A program made the position numbers and the translations under genes. A DNA stretch of 64,000 nucleotides, from contig JAQFWX010000011.1 in the NCBI GenBank assembly GCA_027605045.1, positions 1,054,001 to 1,118,000 of the forward strand, read 5' to 3'. Shown here piece by piece: positions 55,203 through 64,000 of this stretch. The notes under the pieces were generated by a model. That model was not told the origin of the DNA. It ran no database searches and saw only the letters and a program-made list of their open reading frames with translations. Position 1 is the first letter of the stretch. Each line of letters opens with the position of its first letter. Source of the stretch: Phallus indusiatus (taxonomy: Eukaryota > Basidiomycota > Agaricomycetes > Phallales > Phallaceae).

Positions 55203-56774
55203 TCATTCCGCCTTCTCCTGTGTCTCTCCAGCCTCGGCCTCCTCAGCCTTCGCCTTCTTTTTCTTGCTTTTTTTATTCTCTCTTAATTTCTTGGCGAGGA
55301 TTTCCTTTAATTCAACGTCCTCCAGGTCCTTCTCAGTTTTGACAAGTTCAGGTTTATACCAACAAGGAGGATGGCTAATCAAGGAAGGTCCCCCGGGTAA
55401 TAAAGCAATTGTGAAATGGAATTGTGCAACAAAGGTGCTTGCTGGGGTGTAACTGTTGGAATAAGTATCAGAGGGCTTATTTTACTACGTTCGGAGAAAA
55501 GCTACGCACAGTACTTCGTACGGTCGTACTAGACCATGCTGAGTTGCCTCTTGTAATCCCATACGTGCTCTCTTTTCATCGTCAAGTACCCTGACATTAA
55601 ATGGAAATGTTCCTGCTTTCTTTTGTACCTCAGAGAAAACAGCGCGGGACGTCTTCATCTTGAGTGAGTAGGTCACGTCCGAAACACGCTGATAGACTGT
55701 CGTTCGAGTTTCTTCTTCTCGAGCCTGTAAAAGAAAGACCTTGAGCCTTACCAAGCAATTAAAAGAATAAAATAACCTGCCTTCCCATCTTCTCCAGAAG
55801 AAATTAAGACATCCACTCCGTAAACCTCGCCTTCGGCAAAACTCACTGTATCAAAGTTTGACCGCTGCTCTTGTGAAGGTGCAAGAATAATCCGTTTCTT
55901 TCCGTCAATGACATTTTTTGAGTGCTGGCATGATAGCATCCCTAACACAAATGGTGTTACTTAAAAACCGGTAGTTGAAGTATAGATAAATGAGTACCTT
56001 CTACTGCTTTACAATCCCAAGCGGAAACAATCTTGTTGACACCCTCAGTCACCGCCCAATTCTTATTCTCAACTTTCACCAATCTCATTGCAAGCTCAGC
56101 CGCATGCCATGCAGCCTTGACGACATCGGCTCGTCTTCCAGTTGCTGGCTCTTGCTCGGTGGCACCAACAATAATTGTTTCTGCACTGATCGAAGCAAAT
56201 CCATCAATATGCGCACCCAAATGGAGTTTGACAACATCATGTTTGGCTAGGGTTAGCGAGGATTGTGAATCAGACCTGTTTAAACAATATGCATAGTCAG
56301 CGGGGCGCTTGAATCGGAAACGAGCCTACTCACGCCAATGGAGAAAAATGTGAAACGCAATTGTTAACAGAGATGCAAGTTGGAAAAGCAGAACCTTATA
56401 AAAGGTCAGCACCTAACCAGGTGAAAAAAAAATATTCAACACCTTTGCTGATTTTTGTACCCTTTCCTCCCTTGTTGTATACGGCAGCAGTTCCCTGTTC
56501 AATGAGTTTATCGCCCTCGATACACAAATCAATAACTTTTGCGCCCTCCACGGCAAGCTCAATCAGCTTTTTGGTCGCATTGTGCACAATGTCTGCGGCA
56601 GTCTAATAAATCCAGTCGCACGACACGGTAATAGTGACCATAAAAGTCAGGAAAGCTGAAAAACTCGACCAAAAAAACATGCATGCATACCTTATATTTT
56701 GTCAGTTCCGCGGCTTTGTCTTCCTGTTTTTCATCTTTCTTCTCGTCCTTTACTTCTTTGACTGGCTCAGACAT
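55203..56774 (-). CDS. PA2G4 / EBP1-like M24-fold protein (metallopeptidase homologue)
   Basis: Relative of methionine aminopeptidase that in animals (EBP1) and yeast (Arx1, Tma-type) binds the 60S tunnel exit and lacks peptidase activity. From 56774: M-S-E-P-V-K-E-V-K-D-E-K-K-D-E-K, an acidic/basic leader, TAADIVHNATKKLIELAVEG, K-V-I-D-L-C-I-E-G-D-K-L-I-E, then AFPTCISVNNCVSHFSPLA, LTLAKHDVVKLHLGAHIDGF then ASISAETIIVG, WHAAELAMRLVKVENKNWAV, LSCQHSKNVIDGKKRIILAP and NFDTVSFAEGEVYGVDVLIS with SSGEDGK. Then R-T-T-V-Y-Q-R-V-S-D-V-T-Y-S-L-K, MGLQEATQHGLVRPYEVL and the Lys-rich end K-K-S-K-K-K-K-A-K-A-E-E, typical of EBP1. TGA at 55203-55205. Confidence 0.88.
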
Positions 56775-56991
56775 GGTTTACGAAAATCTGTCGTCGGTCT
56801 GTCGTTGAACCGCGTCACTCTCTGTCACAGCGCGTATATGTACAGTACTACAATTCAGGTTGTCAAACAAAGGGCAGAGTAAAGTCAAAGCTTAACATCA
56901 TGTGCAAAACATATAGCAAACAGGGATGTAATAAGAATATGAGGGTATGAACTGAGTAGGGACAAAATGGAGCAAAAATCAAACAAAAACG

Positions 56992-58885
56992 CTATGATGC
57001 GGATTCCGAAGACTTTGAATGTTTCGATGCTATGATTATTCTCATAGATCGACAGGATTCAGGTATGGGTAATGCGTCCCAAATCCCATCGGCCTCATGA
57101 TATTTGAGTAATTCAGCTTGCCAAAGCTGACGTTCGGGTTCGGCATCCGCATTGCACTCCCACCGTAAACATTCCTTAATTGCGGAACCCATATTCATAC
57201 GATCACGCATATCACTGAATAATTCAATCAAAACCAACATCCAAGTGGAAAATAAGCGATCACTCAACTATTCCCAATTGTTAAGCAAGTACTCGAAGTC
57301 GTTTCGCTTGAAGTTTTGGTACATAGCCTATCAAGTATCACCTAGACCTTCGAAGCTATCCAAAACAATTCAACATACCTCAAACTGCTCCCATAGCGCA
57401 TCTTTGCAGGCAAGAACGAGATTGATAGTTGTGTTCAAAGGTAAACACCCTCCGTATTCAACTGTAAGCTCTTCTGTCGTGTGTAAAAATAACCCTGCAT
57501 ATCAAAAGGCTTGTCTTCCGGACGTCTCGACTCGATCACGTCCCCAATGACATCGTCAGGGAGTTCTCGGACAACAGAAGAGGGAGGCAGCATGGCATGA
57601 CAAATTGGAGATATCGATACGTCTTTAAATAGCGAATTGAACAATTCCGGAACAAAGTTGAGGACTTTGAAACTTAATTGCCTATGACGGCTATAAGACA
57701 AACATCGCGTAATTTCACTGAATACAACTAACCGCACATCAAGCATTGCACTAAAAGCCTCTTTGAGAAGGCTGTGGTCGCGTGGATCGTGATCTTGTAG
57801 TTCGGGACTTATGCCAGGCTTCAAAGTGTCACAGCTTCGTTTTGATATAGACCTATGGCGAGGCGGAAATCGTGGACAAGGAAACATTGGTGTTTGCAAA
57901 GACAACTACTAAAATGTCAGTTTACACACGTAATATTTCAAAACCTAGATCATACTTCAACGATGCCGTCTGGTTTGAGTACACGGTCAATTTCCTGAGA
58001 GCAAGTCAGTGGTAAGACCTGAAGTATTAATCACCAAATTTACTTTCAATAAGTCTTCCCACTGTAAAGGGAGAAGGGGTCAGAATCTCTCCGAAGGATC
58101 CACGTCTTTGCGCCATACCTTAAAGTCCGGAACGCACAATTCGATATATTGCGATTTAACAACATCAAAGGTATCGTCCTCAAACGGCAGTCTTCTCAAC
58201 CTTAGTACATGTAAGCCTGGATCAGCAGACGTTCGGATACTGAGGGTACATACATGTCACCGTGAACCCAGGTCAATCTTTCGGCAAGATCGTCGCATTG
58301 TAGTTCTTTGAGATTTGGTTGTATGTTTTGTATATCAAACCCAACTACACGCGATTCCTGAAGACAAGATTGTTTTATCGTTGGATAGCAAAGTACGTCA
58401 GAGAAAGAACTTGCCTCGAAATAACGTGCGGCGAGAATAGACCATGCGCCATATCCACAAGCCAAATCAAGGATCACAGGTTTTGGTGGAATTTTGTCAG
58501 GTGATGTTAGGAGAGGACGACCAGCAGTAAGCTGAATAAACGCGTTTTCCCAAGTCTCCCTATAGTACGCAGATTAGATATAAGATAGGTCCTCCTCTAC
58601 TTGTGTCTGAAGAGAGTAATCTACTTACATATCTCGCAATTTACGATTCATTTGTACGGGGTAAAACACTTTCGGTATTCTGTATGGTCTCCCAGAAGAA
58701 TATTTTTTCGTGCTACTGAAATACGACGGCGACGGTTCGGGAGATGGGTCTTCTGTGGTGGGTAAACTCGTAGAGGAATTTTTCCCGCTTGAGCTCGAAT
58801 GAAAGAGGTGAAAACTGTCTCTGGAGCCACTTGGAACGTTCTGAAAGGCAATGACGGAAGACTTCAATGGCATTGTCATAGGCAT
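56992..58885 (-). CDS. class I SAM-dependent methyltransferase, substrate unknown
   Basis: From the Met at 58885 (M-P-M-T-M-P-L-K-S-S), a Ser-rich leader of about 60 residues precedes the conserved N-terminal segment R-P-Y-R-I-P-K-V-F-Y-P-V-Q-M-N-R-K-L-R-D. Motif I: PVILDLACGYGAWSILAARY, with the D-x-x-C-G-x-G-x-W pattern. Motif II/III: E-S-R-V-V-G-F-D-I-Q-N-I-Q-P-N-L, ERLTWVHGDM, then LRRLPFEDDTFDVVKSQYIE, the motif IV area (D-D-T-F-D-V-V), and W-E-D-L-L-K-E-I-D-R-V-L-K-P-D-G-I-V-E-V, motif VI. The C-terminal third (M-L-P-P-S-S-V-V-R-E-L-P-D-D-V onward) is not a recognised domain. The reaction cannot be named; the family is common in Agaricomycetes. Small introns break it, and the last exon ends at 56992. 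Confidence 0.8.
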
Positions 58886-59142
58886 TGGAACCTGGATCTG
58901 CTAGCTATCTGAAGGATTGACTTCACAAATAAGACAAAAAGACTAGGAAACGCGATCAATACTGACTGATGGTGCCAGGGAGGGCGCGTGGCAAGGACAA
59001 TTTTAAGAGATTTTGGGAAAAATCATTTATGTAATTTCCTTGTTCATTGCACGCGTTCAAAGCTGACCCGCGGCGCGGAGCCGGGACAAATCAAGGCTTA
59101 TTAGTCATCAACGTCTATCCATTCCTGGCAGCGTACATTTTC

Positions 59143-59728
59143 ATGACGCGATTGCTGGCCCGTCCAATTCGCTTGCTTTCAAAGCAGAACTCTGTTTATT
59201 CCTTGCGCAACTATGCCACCTCGGTACAAGTACAATTGAAACCTCGAGAGGAGATAGATCCACAACTTGGTGATTATCCGCAACTACCCTCTGTTACCAA
59301 CCAGCTTCGTCCCGCGAGAGGATGGTGGGATCCTCAAATGCGCAGGGATTACGGTGAAACAGTAAGTCCAACTATTTTTGACACAGCAATATTGTAGATG
59401 GATATGTCAACTGTTCTCCAGCTTCACGAAGAAGACGATGCTCTTAACATGTGGTCACCCGATCCCCCAACTATTGAACCATCATCCGCCGCTAGGCAGT
59501 TCGCACTTGCATTCTTGGGGATTGTCGGTATAGGCTTCTTGACTTACCAATCCGTTCCCGATCGACCTACTATCCCTCGAGAGTATCCTTACAACGGTCT
59601 TATTAAAGAACTCGGCAGCTTAGAAGAAAATAAGGTATTTTACATAACACCAAGAGCACCTGTGTAACAGCACTAATCAAAATAAATGACAGGCTAATCC
59701 TGAACGTGAATCATCACATGAAGATTGA
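59143..59728 (+). CDS. NDUFB8: NADH:ubiquinone oxidoreductase subunit NDUFB8-like, mitochondrial
   Basis: Accessory subunit of the membrane arm of complex I. From 59143: MTRLLARPIRLLSKQNSVYS then L-R-N-Y-A-T-S-V, a typical cleavable mitochondrial presequence. Then IDPQLGDYPQLPSVTNQLRP and RGWWDPQMRRDYGET. A 67-base intron leads to L-H-E-E-D-D-A-L-N-M-W-S-P-D, then ARQFALAFLGIVGIGFLTYQ as the single TM helix and I-P-R-E-Y-P-Y-N-G-L. The frame after E-E-N-K can be spliced (donor GTATTT, acceptor GACAG) to end A-N-P-E-R-E-S-S-H-E-D, stop at 59726-59728; reading through instead ends at 59667. The motif R-x-Y-P-x-x-G-L is conserved in this subunit. The start lies 257 bases from the divergent methyltransferase. 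Confidence 0.88.
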
Positions 59729-59796
59729 AAACTATGTGTATAAATATAATGCGTAGTTTACATATAAAATGATGGTCAGAAATTTCATTACAACGC

Positions 59797-62700
59797 TCAA
59801 GTCTTACGGTCGCGTTTGGCCATGAATATATCATCACTGTCGGAATCATCGCCATCTTCGTCTGAATGAACTTCTTTGTATCTCGGCTTGGGTTTTACTC
59901 GTAGTTTAATCCTCACGGCTGAAACCTGCAAAAACTCTTCATCAACATTTGTATTTCCACCTTTGTCTGCGTCTGTGTCTACTTCCGGAGGCGTTGTTAT
60001 GTCATCCTTTTTGCGGCGCTTTCCAGCTTTTGTTGTTTTTTTAGCCTGGCGTTTTCGCTTCACAGATGGTACCGGAGGATCCACTTGGTCTTCCGAATCA
60101 GCTGCGGATGTACTCTCCGAACTTTGCTGGTTAGCGCGGAAATCTTTGACAATCTGCTGCAGACGTTTCGAAGAATATGCCTGCCGTCGCCTTGGGGCAT
60201 ACGTCCCGCTGCCGAATGAAACATCGAAATAGTTGTTTAAAGTGCCTTGCCGATTGGTACCAACGGCCTAGCAATCAACACATTGAGATCTGAATAAGAT
60301 CGGACAGTTAGCAATGAAGTTATACCTGGTTGCGCTGGCCCATTTTTCGGATAATGGGAACTAGTAATTCGTCTACTTTATTCTGAGACCAGCTTAGCTC
60401 GTCATGAAAAAACCTATAGACATTAAACTATCTTAGATGTCACAAAAGGAAGATGGACTGACTGATGAAGCGCATCGAGATCTGGAAGCCCCCATTTGAA
60501 AGGCTCTTCAGATTCATCAATTGTGGGATGTGAATAAGCATCTCTCTAAGTAGCAGGAAGGCAGCTAATTGCGAATTATTTTTCACGCACAGTAAGGAAT
60601 AACTTACCACAGCAGGATTTGGCCATTCTTCAGACAAATACAATTTTTTGAATCGCTTCTTCTATGTTTGACTTGATTTTTCTGCTTTGTTTAGATATGA
60701 GATGATTGACTTACAAATCGCTCCTTAAACTTCGTATTTGTATCCGAGTCGGTGTCTTTCCCGCTTTGGACTTTTTGCCACCAAGCTTTGAATTTATGAA
60801 GTCCATCTTCTCCAGGGAATTCTTTCAACAACTCCATAGCAACAACCGGTCCAACGCCTGGCAATCCCTCGACATAATCGCTGCCCAGTAAATATGCCAG
60901 TCTGATCAACGTATCTCTATCCAAACCCAATTCTCGGCTGAGGTCGTTCAAGAGAAAGCACTCGACCGTTTTAGATTGGTTGAACATGTTTTTATACACT
61001 CGCAGACCACCAAAAAGGAAGACATCGGAGTCGTCGGTGATAACTCCTTCGACAAGACCTAATGAAACGAGCGCAGCGCACTGTGCTTCGGCCTCCATGG
61101 GAGCTGTAATATAGGGCAGTCCAAAAAGCCGTAGCATTATCTAAGAAAATGTTGAAAGATTGTTTTAAATATCTCGAAAGCGAATTACCATGATCTGGGA
61201 TATCATATGTTGGGTTACATCTTCAGAGTCGCGTATGGCAGCTTTACGCTGTTTATTCAACTGTTTAATCTCCTCATCAATTTCTCTTTGAGCAGTTTGA
61301 AGATCTTGATTTTTCATTTGAGATACCAGCTCGGCAAAATCGCCTTCCTCAGCAACGATATCCATCTCCTCTGCCGCATCAAATGCTTCAACAGGTGGGA
61401 CGTTCTCCTGTAATTTAGATGTAGTCGGAACGGGGGACGAGGAAGATTCCCTGTCACTCATGAAGTCGACAACATCTGCTATTCCGTTATTACGGCTTAT
61501 ACTATCGCCATTGAGTGCATCTTCAGTCATAGTAGGATTTTCACCTTCTATCTCCGCCGCATGAGTCGAAGAAAGCAAATCACTTTGTCCAAAGCCCATA
61601 TCAAGATGGTTTTCTTCGACACGAGGTGTCATTGAAGGGGAGGGTGAGGCCTCCGACTGGAACCGAACATCTCTTGAGTTATTAGTCGGATCTTGAGCAA
61701 TAGATTCTTCGAAACTGAAATCATTTTGTACTTCCGGAACCGTCGAGGCCGCTGGAGAGATCTCACTGCTAGAAATAACAGAAGTAATGGCTTCTTTCGT
61801 GGTTTCGAGATGGGGAACAGTTTCTTCGACTGGCTGTCGAGAAAGACTTGTGGAAGGAACTTCTTCCATGTATAGGTCGTCGTCGTCGTCATCTTCAATA
61901 CTTTCGACCGTTTGCTGCATATCACCATACTCGACGGTCATAAGCTCATGGGGGGATTGCTCTTTCGTGAGAGTAGGAGTAGGAGATTCAGGATCCAACA
62001 GTAAAACAGGAGTTCCAAATGTCGATGTGGAATGGGTATGATGTGAATGGTCTCGACGACTCGGAGTATTTGCGAAAGCAAGGGCTGTGTCCAATCTTGA
62101 AAGACCAGAAACATAAAGGTCGTCGTCATCATCGTCATTGGGAATATCCGTCACCGCATGAGATGGAATAAGATCATTAGCCGTAGCCCTCGTAGCGATA
62201 GCAGATGCTTGAGCTTGCTGGAGTAACACATCTTGAATGTCAACATCACCCAGGTCTTCGTCATCTAAGGAAAGAGGGGCGAAGTCTGGTGCCTTTTGTT
62301 TGCCTTTAGATCGAGCAGAATGCTGGCTATGCCGACTTGGAGCTGCAGCCAACGCCATACGACCATAGTGGACCTGTAAGTCTGTATGTAGATTGGCAGA
62401 AGTCCTGAATCGAAAAGATTCGTGTTTAACGAATGAACAAAGACGGGCACTTTCGGATAGAAAGTAGCTCACGTATCAACTTCCTCCATATCGCCATCGC
62501 TGTCTTCATCCTGTTGGACTTTCTGAACAGGTTCATCAATCTCGATAGGTTTATCTTTAGAACCTTCGTTGTTTGCACCTAGGATCCAACCCCCTCTGCC
62601 CCTGGTTTTTTACAAGGACATATTCCTTGTTTCTCTCGCTGGCGATTCGAACCGGTATGACAACATTTGCTCTACCGATTGAATCAGTTGTCTCCAAAAG

Positions 62701-63721
62701 CTGTTGTGTAAGAGCATTACGCTGTTTGAGATTCTTAATTTGAGCCTCGCTAAAATCTAAAGGCGTATTTGAGCTGCGTAGCATGGCTTGCAGACGTTTA
62801 TAAGACGTCTGACGAGATCTTAGACGCAAATCGCCTATAATTTCGTATTGAATCTCGGTTGGTAGTTCGCGGAATGCTGGAGAAGAGACGTCAAAATCCT
62901 CTGGGCGCATTTCTTCAATAAACTGGCGGAGTTCTTCTTCCGTGGCGAGACGAGGATCAGGAATGAGTGAGGTAGTTGGGCGGGAAAGAGAGGATAAGTC
63001 AACTTCTGGAAGGCGATATGGATCATAGTCGTGAAATTTGTTCTTCTTCTTAGCTGACTCTGGTTTAGCAGCGGTTGATGGTTTGGCGGTTGCAGGATTA
63101 GCGACAAGGTCTTCTAAGTAAACAGTATTCTCTTCGGTAACAGTAGAAGTCTGATCGCTGTGGAGAGAGAGAGAATATTGGAAGTAGCGCTGTAGGGATA
63201 ATAAACAAACGCACGGCTTTTGATTGCTTTTCTGCACATGCAAAAGGGCCTCGCGCCTCATTTGAGCTGCAAGTAGCTTTTGTGCAATTTTAGAGTGACT
63301 GTCTGCTGCACCGGCTTTCTTGCGTTTTCTCTCCGCCTAGGTTAAAGCATCGCTGTTACCAAAAAGGGCGCGATATGAGGAGAGAAGCCAAGGACTGACG
63401 ATGGTATGTTTCTTCAGGACAGGGGCGCCACCGTCGAAAACAAAGACGGGTTTTATGCCATAGAAGAGTAATTTGCATATCCGTCTCAAAAAGCCCAAGA
63501 CGTGGGCATTCACAAGAGCTCTGCCATCCTTGTCCCGCATGGTGGCTTGGAATTGGTATATCCAAATGCTGGAGTCGATGGCCACTGTTTTTCCTTCCAT
63601 GGTTTCAAGACTGCGAAAGGTTTATTAATTTCAGCCACACAAATGTATATTTCCGTACATGTACATACAGAACCGGACGACCAACCGGGCTAAGGAGAGT
63701 CCATAGCTGCTTGACACCCAT
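59797..63721 (-). CDS. RAD2: XPG/RAD2-type structure-specific nuclease (nucleotide excision repair)
   Basis: Endonuclease that makes the 3' incision in nucleotide excision repair. The start at 63721 gives M-G-V-K-Q-L-W-T-L-L-S-P-V-G-R, the invariant FEN1/XPG opening. N-domain: LEGKTVAIDSSIWIYQFQAT (catalytic Asp), then FYGIKPVFVFDGGAPVLKKH. A long variable spacer with acidic and Ser runs (about 61150-63250) follows and contains PSPEFRELPTEIQYEI-like and L-K-Q-R-N-A-L-T-Q-Q-L-L. I-domain: LRLFGLPYITAPMEAEAQCA (two Glu), E-G-V-I-T-D-D-S-D-V-F-L-F-G-G, K-N-M-F-N-Q-S, LAYLLGSDYVEGLPGVGPVV, W-W-Q-K-V, K-L-Y-L-S-E-E-W-P-N-P-A-V and W-G-L-P-D-L-D-A-L-H-Q-F. A C-terminal region with the PIP-box-like Q-G-T-L-N-N-Y-F and basic runs ends at 59797. 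Catalytic residues intact. Confidence 0.94.
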
Positions 63722-64000
63722 GGTACTGAGTCAAAGATCGTCATGTTCGATGCGTCACAACAGTCGGGTGTTCTAATCAATAACCACCGGCGCGAATTGA
63801 AACACTAGCTTAATGATGCTTAGCTGTTTGCATCATCGTTCACATCATCTCAGTTCAACGTTCATCTGCCGTGTCGTCCACTCACAACACGAGTATTTAA
63901 CACATGTATTTTCCATCGTGCATGCACAGTATAGTGTACAATATATATTTATATTTAGAGTCCAACAAGGGAGCATTGATCGTCGTACAAAGACTCCGAC

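Overview
This is gene-dense nuclear DNA from a fungus, most likely an Agaricomycete (mushroom-forming basidiomycete). Nearly every gene is split by many very short GT-AG introns of about 46 to 65 bases, neighbours sit 60 to 250 bases apart on both strands, GC content is moderate to low, and the protein families (Caf120, Tms1/SERINC, MINDY, Sde2, Maf1, basidiomycete-type secreted Ser/Thr-rich proteins) are typical of that group. I recognise about 33 protein-coding genes and one tRNA. Exon structures were inferred by eye from splice signals plus family motifs. Outer gene boundaries are more certain than internal junctions unless a junction is described.

Layout. 1-10.2 kb: a GPI-lipid/Frag1 family gene cut by the left edge (-), an inositol polyphosphate 5-phosphatase (+), an NCLX/YDL206W-like cation exchanger (+) and PRMT5 (+), followed by a tRNA-Tyr with a 13-base intron (-). 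10.5-23 kb: a secreted GPI-anchored-type protein (+), a MINDY deubiquitinase (+), 6-phosphofructokinase (-), chaperonin CCT5 (+) and PI3-kinase VPS34 (-), then a 0.9 kb gap holding a hammerhead-ribozyme-like motif. 23-32.4 kb: APC/C subunit CDC16 (+), an unrecognised gene (-), a CRAL-TRIO lipid-transfer protein (-), an MCT-type MFS transporter (-) and succinate dehydrogenase cytochrome b subunit (+). 32.7-44 kb: MAF1 (+), a small membrane protein (+), an unrecognised two-TM Ser-rich protein (+), an F-box protein (-), SDE2 (-), TMS1/SERINC (+) and ribosomal protein uL4 (-). 44-64 kb: an APH-fold probable pseudokinase (+), RMI1 (+), a DNAJC8-like J protein (-), COX11 (+), CAF120 (-), KEOPS subunit PCC1 (+), a PA2G4/EBP1-like M24-fold protein (-), a SAM methyltransferase (-), complex I subunit NDUFB8 (+) and XPG/RAD2 nuclease (-).

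The genes are mostly conserved housekeeping functions: mitochondrial respiration, translation and Pol III control, proteostasis, DNA repair, and lipid or phosphoinositide metabolism. They are not organised as a cluster or pathway, and I see no transposon ORFs, CRISPR-like arrays, secondary-metabolite cluster or viral insert. Much of the gene order is divergent pairs sharing short promoters (74-180 bp) and convergent pairs with about 60 bp between stop codons. The most unusual items are the hammerhead-like motif at 22440-22475, the APH-fold protein with degenerate catalytic residues, the interrupted 5-phosphatase domain with a GC-AG intron, and the 24-base micro-exon that carries the MINDY catalytic cysteine.
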